Positions 27,242 through 36,973 of a stretch of DNA of 64,000 nucleotides are shown here, piece by piece. Numbering within the stretch: the stretch's first letter is position 1; each line of letters opens with the position of its first letter. The DNA lies in contig CAJOJA010000006.1 of NCBI GenBank assembly GCA_905234735.1, positions 41,972 through 105,971 of the forward strand. The letters are read 5' to 3'. Origin of the DNA: an uncultured Bacteroidaceae bacterium (GTDB taxonomy: Bacteria; Bacteroidota; Bacteroidia; Bacteroidales; Bacteroidaceae). The notes below the pieces were generated by a model. That model worked only from the letters and a program-made list of their open reading frames with translations. It was not told the origin of the DNA and ran no database searches. The position numbers and the translations under genes are program-made.

Positions 27242-28323
27242 AGAAAGTATTTGTGTTGGCTGCATTAGCTATCGCAGCAGTGCCTTCGATGGCACAGGTA
27301 AAGTATGCCGTCAGCGGAACGTATGCAGAAGACGGCAAGAAGGTGTATCTGATAGACCAGTTGACAGAAAAGAAGATTGACAGCACACTTGTTGCCGACA
27401 ACAAGTTCTCATTTACGGGTACAGCCGACCAGGATGCCCTGATGTCCATCAAGGCCGAGAAGCAGAGATGGGAGATGCAATTCTTCAACGATGGCACACC
27501 CCTCATCGTCAACCTGAGTGATAGTACGTTGCAGGGATCTCACCAGAACGAGCGTCTGGCGAAGTTTGTGGTTCAGATGGACATGCCCCGAAAGAGATTC
27601 AGCGACATGACTGAACATTTGAGCGAGGCAGAAATAGAAGCTCGTATGGATGAAATCTCTGACGAGATGAACAAGATGCTCGACGAGATGAAAGCCATTG
27701 CACTCAAGGCGTTTAATGAGGAGCGCAATTCATTGATACCCGTAGCATTCGCCGGCTTCTACTTCTTGGAGAATGGCACAGAGGCCTACGATGAGTTGGT
27801 CAAGCAGCAGGTGGTGTTTGCGGGACATCCCTATTTGAAAAAGATGAGAGACGATGTGGAAGCCCTGACCAGGCCTGCAGATAGTCAGAAGACGGCCTTC
27901 ATCGGCCAGCCGTACACCGACCTCGAGATGGCCGACCCCGACGGCAAGATGCATAGAATCAGTGAGCTCGTCGGCAAGGGTAAGTATGTGCTTGTAGATT
28001 TCTGGGCTTCGTGGTGCGGCCCCTGCCGTGCTGAGATGCCCAATGTGCTGGAAGCCTACAACCTGTACCACGACAAGGGCTTCGAGGTCGTGGGTGTGTC
28101 GTTCGACCAGAAGAAGGAGGCTTGGGTCAAGGCCATCGGTCAGCTGAACATGCCGTGGCTGCAAATCTCTGACCTGAAAGGCTGGCAATGCGCCGCTGCG
28201 CCCATCTATAAGATTGACGGCATCCCCGACAATATCCTCATCGACCCGCAGGGTAAAATCATCGACCGCGGCCTTCGCGGCAAGGTGCTGCACCGTCGTC
28301 TGCAGCAACTTTTAGCAGAATAA
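27238..28323 (+). CDS. TlpA-like thiol-disulfide oxidoreductase with DUF4369-type N-terminus
   Basis: 361 residues. Signal peptide MKKVFVLAALAIAAVPSMAQ, then a beta-sandwich domain of the DUF4369 kind (~20-115: YAVSGTYAEDGKKVYLID), a helical linker (~120-215) and a C-terminal AhpC/TSA-thioredoxin domain with active site FWASWCGPCRAEMPN. The cis-Pro side reads GIPDNILIDPQGKI. A periplasmic reductase of this layout is very common in Bacteroidota and would receive electrons from DsbD (upstream at 19819). Its natural substrate is unknown. Confidence 0.92.
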   Translation: MKKVFVLAALAIAAVPSMAQVKYAVSGTYAEDGKKVYLIDQLTEKKIDSTLVADNKFSFTGTADQDALMSIKAEKQRWEMQFFNDGTPLIVNLSDSTLQGSHQNERLAKFVVQMDMPRKRFSDMTEHLSEAEIEARMDEISDEMNKMLDEMKAIALKAFNEERNSLIPVAFAGFYFLENGTEAYDELVKQQVVFAGHPYLKKMRDDVEALTRPADSQKTAFIGQPYTDLEMADPDGKMHRISELVGKGKYVLVDFWASWCGPCRAEMPNVLEAYNLYHDKGFEVVGVSFDQKKEAWVKAIGQLNMPWLQISDLKGWQCAAAPIYKIDGIPDNILIDPQGKIIDRGLRGKVLHRRLQQLLAE

Positions 28324-28364
28324 ATACCACAGGATTATAGCGAGTTTTTCATAGCCTTACGAGA

Positions 28365-31300
28365 CTATGGAGAATGTCTTGTGTTGCTTGCGCTTCCGTA
28401 CGTCAACCGACCTCCCTTGACGATGTCAGAATGGTTGATGGCGGGCTGCTGCAGGCGACGGCCATTCAGGAGAACGGTACCGGCTGGCGAGAGGTCGCTG
28501 CGCTCGATGACAAAGGGCGTGGGGCCGGCATGCAGGGTGATGCGGCGAAACAGGGGAGCGGCCAGCCAGTATTGGGTGGTGGCAGGGCAGACGGGATAGA
28601 AACCCATCATGGCGAAGAGCTGCCACGCCGACATCTGCCCGGCATCGTCGTTGCCGGAGAGCCCGCCTGGCGAGTCGTTGTACTCGGTGTCGAGGATATG
28701 CTGCACCGTGCTGCAGGTCTTTTCCGGTTCACCGGCCATCGCGTAGAGCCAGGGTATCTGGTGGCAGGGTTCGTTGCCGTGCCAGTAGCGCCCTTCGGAG
28801 AACATGGAGTCGAGTTTGGCCACAAAGCGCTGGCGACCGCCCAGAACCTCCATGAGTCCGGGGATATCGTGCGGAACGTACCAGGTGTAGTGGCACGTGG
28901 CCCCCTCGGTGATGTAGTTCTTGCGATGGGTCAGATCGGTATTGTTCTCCCAGCGGCCATCGGCATGTCGGCCATCGGCGTAGCCCGTATGGGGATTGAT
29001 GACGTTGCGCCAGTTCGTGCTGCGTGCCATCAGGATCTGATAGTTGGAGAGGTGCCCGAGGGTGCGTGCCATCTGCGCTACGCAGAAGTCGTCGTAGGCA
29101 TACTCCAGGGTGCGTGAGGTCTGCTCCTCGGTATGGAAGGCCTCGTTGACAGGGTCCTCGAGGGGTACGAAGCCGTAGCGCAGATAGTTCTTTAGGGCGC
29201 GACGTCCCATGCCGTCCCGATACGCTGAATCAGTCTTCGGCGATTCCATTGCGTTTTTCAGCATTCCCTCGTAGGCCTTCCGAGCATCGAAGTTGCGTAT
29301 GCCCTTCACATAGGCATCGGCGATTACCGAAGAGCAGTGGTCGCCAATCATCGCGGCCGTGTAGCTGTTCCAGCAGGGAAAGACGGGCATCCAGCCGCCC
29401 TGTGTGTACATGGTCACCAACGACTGCATCATGTCGGCGGTCTCGCTGGGGGCAATCAGGGTGTAGAGGGGGTGCAGGGCACGGTAGGTATCCCATATCG
29501 AGAAATCGCCGTAGAACGTCCGGTTGCCGCCTTCGACGATGTTGCCGTTGGCAAACTGCGGATATTTGCCATCGACGTCGCTCATCTCGCGGGGCAGGAA
29601 CGAGGCGCGATAGAGTGCGCCATAGAACCGGTTGATACGTGCCGTGTCAGGGTCTTCGGCGTCGATGGTGTGCAGTCGACGAATCCATTGGCAGGAAAGT
29701 TTTTCGGCCATTTCATCAAAGGAAAGTCCTGCCGCCTCCGCCTCCAGGTTCCTTCGGGCACCCTCTTCGCTGGTGAACGACGTGGCGGCACGGAGCAGTA
29801 TCGGCTCGTGGGCATGTCCCTTGAACGTCAGCCACACACTGGTGCTGTCGGTGCCGAAGTCGAGGAGTGCAGCGGTGTAGTCCAGCACGAAATGTCCGCT
29901 GAAGCCTGCGGACTGCCCCCATCCCTGGTAGATGCGGTGGACGGGATTGCGGCCATAGACGCGTCGGAGGGTGGTGTCCACCTCAATGTGCCCCTGGCCC
30001 TCGTCGCTGTTGGGATTAACGACGATGTGTACGGGGCCGTCCCGTTCGGGCGTGATGCGGAGGAGGGCTGTATGGCTACTGCCCGTCAGTTCCAGTTTCA
30101 GGTGTTCGGCAGGCAGGCGCACGGCATAGTAGTGAGGGTGGGAGATTTCGTCGGCGTGGGAGAAGGGGGTGGCGCGCTCCGTGGGTTTCAGTCGCAGTTG
30201 ACCCGTGAGGGCAGCGAGGGTGAACGAACCGTAGTCCTGTGTGCAGCCGCCCACGATCCAGTGACTGGCGCGGATGCCCTGCAGCAATGAGTCGGTATAG
30301 TAGTATGGAGCCACGCACTTCTTTTCGGTGTCGCGTGTCTGGGGTGTCCAGAACGTCTGTCCGTTGGGTGCGAGCACTGCGGGTAGCGTCTGTCCGTGCT
30401 CCTCGGACCCCTTGCCGAAAAGTCCTGCCGAACGGGTGTTGGCAGGGGCTGTACCCACCATCGTGTGGAGGGCATTGAGCTGGCGAAGGTGTTCCAGGTG
30501 GTGGATGCGCTCGCCGACTTGCCGCTTCAGTTCGTCCCAGGAGCGGAAACCAAGGGTGTGCTCGTTGTGGAGCATCTGCAGCACGACGTGGCCTTGGGCA
30601 TTCCTGTAGAAAATCAGTTGCAGGTTGGCGGCCATGGGCAGGAGCTCGTCCATGGGCATGCGGCTCGTGTCCACCTGCATGAGGGTGAGTAGCCGGTATA
30701 GGCTGGTGTCGTGACCGAAGCGGAGGTCAGCACCCACGCCGCCACGTGCGATGGCTGCATCGGCATCGGCCTCGATGCGCTGCCAGAGCGAGACGGCGCT
30801 GCGGTCGGGGATGCCCTCGTTCTGCGGATTGTTGCCGTTGGCGAGGGTCATGCGCTCATTGTTCCAGTCGTAGACGGCCTCGAACTCTGCTGGCGTAAAG
30901 ATGTCGTAGAGCGAGATGTCCAGCTCGACATCCTGCATGTCCGATGCGATGTAGTGTATCTCCTTCACCAGTTTCTCAGGGTCCTCTATCTTGGAAACGT
31001 CGATGAACAGGGCTTTGACGAAGCGGTCGGGCGTAAACTTCAGGGGAATCTTGATGCGATTCTCGAGTGCCAACTGTTCTGGTGAGGCGTAGGCAATCCA
31101 TGCCATGTCCTCCTTGCGGGTGACGGGTTCGATGGGGGGAAGACCGGCAGCCTTCTGCAGTTCGTCCAGGAAGTTGAGCATACTTGCGCGGCAGCGGTCG
31201 GCGGTGCTGGAACGGGCTGTCACGTGGGACTTGGGAGTGAAGACTTGGGGGAAGTTGTGGTACATCCTGCGGGCGATGTCGCGATGCTGACGACCTCCTA

Positions 31301-31649
31301 AGGGGGTCAGTCGGCCTCCGTTGCCCTTGGCGTTCTTCCAGATTCTGGCCAAACGGCTGCGGACGCTTTTCCCCAGAGGGGTCAGGTTCGACCGGTCCTC
31401 GAAGTGCCTGTTCACCCAGAGGTATCTCTCGTCGCTGGTTACCCAACGCGAACCATGCCGTCCGTAGTGGGAGATGTAGAACGGTTCGTAGCCCACGGGA
31501 GCCTTGTCCAGAAGGGTCTGAGTGACAGGATAGGCATAGTACACGCCCCCCATCCGCTCGTACTGGGCATGGAGGGGCAGGAGGGGTAGGAGGAAAAGCA
31601 GGGTCGTTAGCCATTGGCCCATAGCCCTTAGCCTCTTGATTTTAGCCAT
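28365..31649 (-). CDS. Fusion of histidine-acid phosphatase and GH92 alpha-mannosidase
   Basis: 1094 residues, exported (signal MGQWLTTLLFLLPLLPLHAQ at ~10-29). N-terminal histidine phosphatase domain (~30-390): YISHYGRHGSRW with the catalytic RHGxR at ~64-68 and the proton-donor RFGHDTSLYR with GHD at ~312-314. C-terminal GH92 domain (~400-1094): FSIWDTYRALHPLYTLI, GDHCSSVIADAYVKGI, ATCHYTWYVPHDIPGLMEVL, GNEPCHQIPWLYAMAGEP and GLSGNDDAGQMSAWQLF are all GH92 signatures, with the catalytic Glu and Asp kept. GH92 enzymes are Ca-dependent exo-alpha-mannosidases. A phosphatase on the same chain suggests a phosphorylated mannan or mannose-6-phosphate N-glycan as substrate. The start at 31649 overlaps the tsaE stop by one base (TAATG). 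A longer upstream frame is not protein-like. Confidence 0.9.
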   Translation of the reverse strand: MAKIKRLRAMGQWLTTLLFLLPLLPLHAQYERMGGVYYAYPVTQTLLDKAPVGYEPFYISHYGRHGSRWVTSDERYLWVNRHFEDRSNLTPLGKSVRSRLARIWKNAKGNGGRLTPLGGRQHRDIARRMYHNFPQVFTPKSHVTARSSTADRCRASMLNFLDELQKAAGLPPIEPVTRKEDMAWIAYASPEQLALENRIKIPLKFTPDRFVKALFIDVSKIEDPEKLVKEIHYIASDMQDVELDISLYDIFTPAEFEAVYDWNNERMTLANGNNPQNEGIPDRSAVSLWQRIEADADAAIARGGVGADLRFGHDTSLYRLLTLMQVDTSRMPMDELLPMAANLQLIFYRNAQGHVVLQMLHNEHTLGFRSWDELKRQVGERIHHLEHLRQLNALHTMVGTAPANTRSAGLFGKGSEEHGQTLPAVLAPNGQTFWTPQTRDTEKKCVAPYYYTDSLLQGIRASHWIVGGCTQDYGSFTLAALTGQLRLKPTERATPFSHADEISHPHYYAVRLPAEHLKLELTGSSHTALLRITPERDGPVHIVVNPNSDEGQGHIEVDTTLRRVYGRNPVHRIYQGWGQSAGFSGHFVLDYTAALLDFGTDSTSVWLTFKGHAHEPILLRAATSFTSEEGARRNLEAEAAGLSFDEMAEKLSCQWIRRLHTIDAEDPDTARINRFYGALYRASFLPREMSDVDGKYPQFANGNIVEGGNRTFYGDFSIWDTYRALHPLYTLIAPSETADMMQSLVTMYTQGGWMPVFPCWNSYTAAMIGDHCSSVIADAYVKGIRNFDARKAYEGMLKNAMESPKTDSAYRDGMGRRALKNYLRYGFVPLEDPVNEAFHTEEQTSRTLEYAYDDFCVAQMARTLGHLSNYQILMARSTNWRNVINPHTGYADGRHADGRWENNTDLTHRKNYITEGATCHYTWYVPHDIPGLMEVLGGRQRFVAKLDSMFSEGRYWHGNEPCHQIPWLYAMAGEPEKTCSTVQHILDTEYNDSPGGLSGNDDAGQMSAWQLFAMMGFYPVCPATTQYWLAAPLFRRITLHAGPTPFVIERSDLSPAGTVLLNGRRLQQPAINHSDIVKGGRLTYGSASNTRHSP

Positions 31650-32071
31650 TAGACGATAAGTTTGAGCGTGCGTGAGCCGTCGGGCTCTTCTGCGATGGTG
31701 ACACGTACGGCATCGTCGGGCAGGAGGGGTTCGATGAGTTCGGGCCATTCGATGAAGCAAGGGCGACCCGAGTAGAAGTAGTCCTCGCAGCCGATGTCCT
31801 GTGCCTCGGAGAGTCGGTGGATGCGGTAGAAGTCGAAGTGGTAGATGGCCCCGTCGCGGCCTTCGTATTCGTTGACGATGGCAAATGTGGGCGAGGCCAC
31901 GACATCGTCGGTCACGCCCAGTTCCTGGCAGAGGGCCTTGATGAAAGTGGTCTTTCCGGCCCCCATGCCTCCGTAGAAGGTGAAGACGCGGTGCGTGCCC
32001 ATGGCCTCGACAAACTGGCGGGCGGCAGCCTGCATAGTTGAAAGTTGAAAATTGAGGGTTGAGAGTTTCAT
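31649..32071 (-). CDS. tsaE: tRNA threonylcarbamoyladenosine biosynthesis ATPase TsaE
   Basis: 140 residues if translation begins at the ATG that overlaps the porX stop (ATGA). A second ATG 12 codons later (MQAAARQFVEAMG) would give 128 residues. P-loop GGMGAGKTTFIKALC, the ASPTFAIVNEYEG segment and IEWPELIEPLLP fit the TsaE family. With TsaB and TsaD it makes the t6A base of ANN-decoding tRNAs. The extra N-terminus MKLSTLNFQLST is a translation of the AGTTGAAAATTGA simple repeat that also occurs elsewhere in the window, so the repeat may have been captured as coding sequence. Confidence 0.92.
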   Translation of the reverse strand: MKLSTLNFQLSTMQAAARQFVEAMGTHRVFTFYGGMGAGKTTFIKALCQELGVTDDVVASPTFAIVNEYEGRDGAIYHFDFYRIHRLSEAQDIGCEDYFYSGRPCFIEWPELIEPLLPDDAVRVTIAEEPDGSRTLKLIV

Positions 32072-33618
32072 CTCTTCTTGGGTTTCAGGGTGATGAGGGG
32101 GATGAGCATTTCCTCCATGGAGATGCCTCCGTGCTGGAAGGTGTTCTTGTAGTAGGAGACGTAGTAGTTGTAGTTGTTGGGGTAGGCAAAGAAACTGTCG
32201 CCCAGGGCAAAGATGTAGCTGGTGGAGAGGTTGGGGGCAGGGAGTTGGGCACGGAGCGGTTCGCGTATCTCGAAGACTTCTTTCGGATTGTAGCTGAGGT
32301 TCTTGCCCAGTTTGTAGCGCAGGTTGGTATTGGTGTTGCGGTCGCCGATGACCTTGATGGGGTTGCCACAGCGTATGGAACCGTGGTCGGTGGTCAGTAT
32401 GACGGTGTAGTCGGAGGCTGCGAGAGCCCGGAAGAGGTCCTTGACGGCAGAATGGCGGAACCACGAGAGTGTGATGCTACGATAGGCTGCCTCGTTGTTG
32501 GCCAACTCGCGCACCATGCGGCTCTCGGTGCGGGCGTGGGAGAGCATGTCGATGAAGTTGAGCACTACGACGTTGAGGTCGTAGCCCTGGAGCGAGGGCA
32601 GTTGCTGCACCAGTTTCTCGGCAGCCTGGGAATCGTTGATTTTGTGGTAGGTGAAGGTGTTGCGGCGACGATAGCGGTCGAACTGGGTCTTGATGAGCGG
32701 TGCCTCGTTCAGGTTCTTGCCTTCCTCGCTGTCCTCGTCGACCCATAGTTGGGGAAACATCTGAGCGATGATGTTGGGCATGAGGCCGGAGAAGATGGCG
32801 TTGCGGGCATACTGAGTGGCTGTGGGAAGGATGCTGCAGTAGAGATCCTCGTCGATGTTGAACTGGTCGGCTATCTCGCCCTGCAGCATGCGCCACTGGT
32901 CGAAACGGAAGTTGTCGATGACCAGTAGGAAGACCTTCTCGCCCTGGTTCAGAGCGGGGAAGATGCGCGACTTGAAGATGTCGGGACTCATGAGGGGGCG
33001 GTCGTCGCTGCCCTCAACCCACTGCATGTAGTTCTTCTTGATGAACTTGCCGAAGCCGAGGTTGGCCTCCTGGCGCTGCATGGAGAGCATCTCGGTCATC
33101 TGGCTGTCGGCAGCCGTCAGTTCCTGTTCCCAGTTGGACAGACGTTTGTAGACCTCCGTCCAGTCGGCGAACGACGAGGCGTCGCTTATCTGCATGCCTA
33201 TCTTGCCGAAGTCCTGCTGATAGGCTGTCTGGGCCACTTCGTTGACGATTTCCTTCTGGTGGATATTCTTCTTTAGCGTCAGCAGTATCTGAGTGGGGTT
33301 GACGGGTTTAATGAGATAGTCGGCAATCTTCGAACCGATGGCCTGGTCCATGATGTTCTCCTCCTCGCTCTTGGTCACCATGACCACAGGCACAGTGGGC
33401 GCTATCTCCTTGATGCGGGCCAGGGTCTCCAGTCCGCTGATGCCAGGCATGTTTTCATCGAGCAGGATGAGGTCGTAGGTCTGTTCGGCGCACTTGTCGA
33501 GGGCATCGTAGCCGTTTGTTGCACTGTCCACTTCATATCCTTTTTTCTCAAGAAACAAGACGTGAGCCTTCAGTAACTCCATCTCGTCGTCTACCCAAAG
33601 CAGTTTGTAGGAATTCAT
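32068..33618 (-). CDS. porX: Type IX secretion regulator PorX (response regulator-PglZ)
   Basis: 516 residues. Receiver domain 1-~120: acidic pocket D10/D11, phospho-acceptor Asp54 in LILLDENMPG, and the conserved Lys in VVMVTKSEEE. A helical linker follows, then a PglZ/alkaline-phosphatase-fold domain (~190-516) with VIDNFRFDQW, LPTATQYARNAIFSG, ILTTDHGSIR and GDRNTNTNLRYK, which keep the metal-site Asp, Thr and His. In Porphyromonas gingivalis and Flavobacterium PorX works with the PorY kinase and an ECF sigma factor to control T9SS genes, and its PglZ domain hydrolyses oligonucleotides. porW lies 7 bases upstream and tsaE overlaps the stop by 4 bases. Confidence 0.95.
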   Translation of the reverse strand: MNSYKLLWVDDEMELLKAHVLFLEKKGYEVDSATNGYDALDKCAEQTYDLILLDENMPGISGLETLARIKEIAPTVPVVMVTKSEEENIMDQAIGSKIADYLIKPVNPTQILLTLKKNIHQKEIVNEVAQTAYQQDFGKIGMQISDASSFADWTEVYKRLSNWEQELTAADSQMTEMLSMQRQEANLGFGKFIKKNYMQWVEGSDDRPLMSPDIFKSRIFPALNQGEKVFLLVIDNFRFDQWRMLQGEIADQFNIDEDLYCSILPTATQYARNAIFSGLMPNIIAQMFPQLWVDEDSEEGKNLNEAPLIKTQFDRYRRRNTFTYHKINDSQAAEKLVQQLPSLQGYDLNVVVLNFIDMLSHARTESRMVRELANNEAAYRSITLSWFRHSAVKDLFRALAASDYTVILTTDHGSIRCGNPIKVIGDRNTNTNLRYKLGKNLSYNPKEVFEIREPLRAQLPAPNLSTSYIFALGDSFFAYPNNYNYYVSYYKNTFQHGGISMEEMLIPLITLKPKKR

Positions 33619-33625
33619 ATTTTAT

Positions 33626-36532
33626 TTAGAAGTTAAACGGGAAGTCGTCGTAATCATCGTCTGCCTCCTCGCTTTCGGTTTCGCTCTCTGTCGCCTCGTC
33701 CGGGTCGAGCACTTCGAGTTCGGTAGGCTCGTCGATGCGCAGGTCCTTGGGAATCTCCAGCGGTGCAAACTGGCGGTCGAAGAATTCCTTGTACTCGTCG
33801 AAACTGAACGCGCGTCCGAGTTGCTCGAGGTTCGTGTCGCTGATGAGCAGGGTGCGGATGCCCTCAAGCACCGTGGCCATGTGGCGGTCGGCAAAGAGGG
33901 TCTGGGCATAGGCGTGGACTTCGTCGTAGCTGAGGAATCCGCGAATGCACATCATGGAGAGGCCGTTGTCGTCCATTATCTCTATCTCGAAGTTGCGCAC
34001 CATGTAGCTGGTGAAGTTGTAGCGGGCCATCTCGTAGAGCAGTTGGTCTTCGTCGAGGCTGTTGGTGGCGTAGGCCAGCACGAAGTTGTACGTCGTGTAG
34101 CGTTCCGTGCTGAGCGTATCCGCAACCTGCGTGCTGTCGCCTGCGGCCCAGTCGTTGCGTCGTCGTTTCCAGATGTCGCTGGCGTTGTACTTATCGTCGC
34201 TGAGCAAACGACCCTCCTGCAGGCCCTTCACGATGTAGTCGGCCATCTCGGCTATCTCCTCCTTGCTGTAGTTCTTCACCAGTTCCTGCAGCAGGTTAAG
34301 GAACTCCGTGCGCTGGCCCGTATAGAGGTAGGTCATGGCGCGCACAAACATCATGCGTGCCCGATGTTGTCCCAACAGGAAGTTTTCGGTGTGGTAGACG
34401 TAGTTGCTATCGACCTCGTCGTAGCGATTGGCCAGATAGGCGTCGTATGTACTGGCGTACAGCGAGTCTTCCAGATGCTTACCCTCGCGGGCTATCCGTT
34501 CGTAGTTGGGGTTGGCCACACGGATGGCATTCTTATCCTCTGGGAAACTGTCGACCAGCAGGGTGCGGTACTGTTGCGCCCTGTCGTCATCGCCCAGTCG
34601 CCAGTGAAGTAGGAAGAGATGATAGTAGACGTCGGCTCGTGACTGGGTCTCGGGGAATTTCTCGAGCAGTCGCTGCAGCAACCGCAGGGCGTAGGGGAAG
34701 TTCTGGATGCGCTCCATCACGGCTATGCCGCCCTTGTATAGTCCGTCCTCCAGCAGTTGGTCCGAGGCTGCCAGCTGTTCCTCAGTCATGGGAATCTGTG
34801 CCAGATAGTATTCGCGATGGTGGGGGTCGTTGGCCAGGGAGTCGCGAATGCGCTGTTCCTCCTCATCCAATGCGGCTTGTTCCGCCATATTCAGGGAGTC
34901 GGTGTTTTCGTCGTAGTTGTATTCCTCGAATTCCGCGTTATTCTCCACTGTCTTGTTGCTCCGTCGCCAGTTGTCCTCGTTCTTTCGGTTGCCCCATTGG
35001 CGTTGGAAGGCTTGTTTACCGGCCATCACCGTCTGTGGGTTGTAGAAGTACCATGCCCCACGGTTTTGCGAGGTGGCGGGCGTCTGGGGTTTGGACGTCT
35101 GCTGGTTGTTGGTCTTCTGTTGCGGATTGTTTGAAGTGCTGGAGGAGGGGGCGGTTCCGTTCAGTGCAGCCTTCTTGGCCTCCTCCTTTTCCTTCTTTTT
35201 CAGAGCCTCGATGACACGGTCTATGGCTGCCAGACGTTCGCTCTCGGGCATCTTGGCCAGTTCCTGAAGGCTGTCCTGCAGCTTGACTGCGGCCAGATGT
35301 GGTGCTGTCTCGTCCAGGGCTTTCGAGCGCCATTCCGATTCGGCAAACTCCTCGTTCTCCTTGTCCAGGATGCTTATGCACTGGGCGTAGGTGCGCTGGG
35401 CATCGACGTAGTTCTCAAGTTCCCAGTACAATTGGGAGAGGCGCAGGAGCACCTTGGCCTTTGCCGGTCCGTTCTTGGTGCTCTCCTCAGCCCCCTTCTC
35501 ATAGGCTCCGATGCAGTGGGCTGTGTCTCCGACAGACAGGTAAATGTTGCCGATGGCGTGGTAGACTTGATCCAGGTAGTCCTTGTTCTTGTCGCTCTTG
35601 GCCATGCGCTGCAACTTCTTGATCATGGACTTGTATTGTCCCTTCGACATCACCTCCGTCTGGAGGAGGCGGGCATTGAAGGCCAGTTCGTAGGGGGGAT
35701 TGCTGCGTATCACCTTCGTGAGTGAATTGTAGGCCGCCTCGTTCTCCCCCAGTTCGTGCAGTAGCTGTCCGGCCAGGTAGTTCAGTCGCGAGCGTTGCAA
35801 CTTGTGACGGGTGTACTTGATGGTCTTTTGAATCTCGGGGATGGCCAGGGCGTACTGTCCCGTTCCCACCAGATGTGCAGCTCGTGTGATGGTCATCTCG
35901 CGTTGTCCTTCGGGGGTGATGCTGTCGCGTCGCATCTTGTCGAGGAGGTCTTCGGCATCGTAGGGCCAGTCCAGTGCCACGTAGCATCGGGCCAACCAGG
36001 CGCGGGCCACACCGCAGATTTCGGGCTGGGTGGAGTATAGTCGGGTGATGTAGTTGAAGGTGGCAGCGGCCTCGATGAAATCGCCTTTGTTGAACTGCGA
36101 CTTGCCCATCATCATCCAAGCATGATGAAGATAGGGGTTGAACTCCTTGCGGTTTCGGAACTCCTTCTGCTTGGGGGATGGCCTTTTGTTGCCTTTCTGT
36201 ATGGGGCGTTTCTTGATGCTATGCAACTTGATGGCCTTTTCGCATTTCAGGATGGCGTTGTCGTAGTTGCCCTTGCCCATGCCGGCCGTCTGTTTGTTGG
36301 TGCTGATGAACATGGGCAACAGTTGCGTGTAGTCGTCTTGGTGTCCCCGTTCCTGGGCTTCCAGACCATCGATATACGACAGACTTCCGTTGTACACCGT
36401 GTTGAAACGGGCCGTCGTGGCATGAAAGAAGCGTGTGGCCGAGGTGTTTTTCTTGGTCGAACACGCTGCAAGGCACAGACATACGACAATGCCTGTACAC
36501 CATGCTTTTATCTGTCTCCAATGAGGTCCCAT
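33626..36532 (-). CDS. porW: Type IX secretion lipoprotein PorW/SprE (TPR-rich)
   Basis: 968 residues. Lipoprotein signal ending LAACSTKKNTSATRFFHATT. The mature start ATRFFHATTARFNTVYNG is characteristic of PorW/SprE. TPR-like helical repeats run over ~60-480 and ~600-800 (for example GDFIEAAATFNYITRLYS), interrupted by a long low-complexity linker (~475-520, Ser/Asn/Gln/Thr-rich) and a highly acidic C-terminus (DPDEATESETESEEADDDYD). PorW links the PorKLMN trans-envelope core to the outer-membrane translocon. It is directly upstream of porX in the same operon, so structural and regulatory T9SS parts are co-expressed. Confidence 0.9.
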   Translation of the reverse strand: MGPHWRQIKAWCTGIVVCLCLAACSTKKNTSATRFFHATTARFNTVYNGSLSYIDGLEAQERGHQDDYTQLLPMFISTNKQTAGMGKGNYDNAILKCEKAIKLHSIKKRPIQKGNKRPSPKQKEFRNRKEFNPYLHHAWMMMGKSQFNKGDFIEAAATFNYITRLYSTQPEICGVARAWLARCYVALDWPYDAEDLLDKMRRDSITPEGQREMTITRAAHLVGTGQYALAIPEIQKTIKYTRHKLQRSRLNYLAGQLLHELGENEAAYNSLTKVIRSNPPYELAFNARLLQTEVMSKGQYKSMIKKLQRMAKSDKNKDYLDQVYHAIGNIYLSVGDTAHCIGAYEKGAEESTKNGPAKAKVLLRLSQLYWELENYVDAQRTYAQCISILDKENEEFAESEWRSKALDETAPHLAAVKLQDSLQELAKMPESERLAAIDRVIEALKKKEKEEAKKAALNGTAPSSSTSNNPQQKTNNQQTSKPQTPATSQNRGAWYFYNPQTVMAGKQAFQRQWGNRKNEDNWRRSNKTVENNAEFEEYNYDENTDSLNMAEQAALDEEEQRIRDSLANDPHHREYYLAQIPMTEEQLAASDQLLEDGLYKGGIAVMERIQNFPYALRLLQRLLEKFPETQSRADVYYHLFLLHWRLGDDDRAQQYRTLLVDSFPEDKNAIRVANPNYERIAREGKHLEDSLYASTYDAYLANRYDEVDSNYVYHTENFLLGQHRARMMFVRAMTYLYTGQRTEFLNLLQELVKNYSKEEIAEMADYIVKGLQEGRLLSDDKYNASDIWKRRRNDWAAGDSTQVADTLSTERYTTYNFVLAYATNSLDEDQLLYEMARYNFTSYMVRNFEIEIMDDNGLSMMCIRGFLSYDEVHAYAQTLFADRHMATVLEGIRTLLISDTNLEQLGRAFSFDEYKEFFDRQFAPLEIPKDLRIDEPTELEVLDPDEATESETESEEADDDYDDFPFNF

Positions 36533-36568
36533 TACCTATAATAACGCGCGAAGCCGCGTTTTATTGTT

Positions 36569-36973
36569 TTATAGTCCTCGTCGTTCGCCAACAATCAGCA
36601 ATACTTCGTCGCGAACGTCTTCGGGAAGTTCCACGGCACGCAATTGCAGGCTGCGCACCCAGCCGGCCACTTCTTCGCTGCGCATGGTATAGAGGATTTC
36701 GCGGAATTCCTCGCTTTCTTCCTGGGTATAGGCATCTGCCCGACGCCCGCGGAAACGGTCCAGTTCCTCGTCGTTGTAGTATTCGATTTGTTTAGAGAGT
36801 GCAGCCAACAGGCTTTCTTTCTCGCAAACCTCATGCTGCCCACAGCACTCCATGTCGACGGGGGAAACCGCAGGCTTGTCGGCAGGCATACGACGATAGC
36901 GCATCCAGCCAAAGCCGGCTGCCACCAGACCCAGCGCTACGAGGGCGATAACGATGTATATGGCTAAGAGCAT
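36569..36973 (-). CDS. Small membrane-anchored protein of unknown function
   Basis: 134 residues. One N-terminal transmembrane helix (MLLAIYIVIALVALGLVAAGF) with a basic stop (WMRYRRM), then a Cys-containing segment DMECCGQHEVCEKE and a helical acidic tail (EYYNDEELDRFRGRRADAYTQEESEEFREIL). I do not recognise the family. It overlaps the end of aroA by 10 bases and precedes porW by 36 bases, so it is translated from the aroA-porW-porX transcript. The Cys cluster could bind a metal or iron-sulfur centre, but that is only a suggestion. Confidence 0.8.
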   Translation of the reverse strand: MLLAIYIVIALVALGLVAAGFGWMRYRRMPADKPAVSPVDMECCGQHEVCEKESLLAALSKQIEYYNDEELDRFRGRRADAYTQEESEEFREILYTMRSEEVAGWVRSLQLRAVELPEDVRDEVLLIVGERRGL

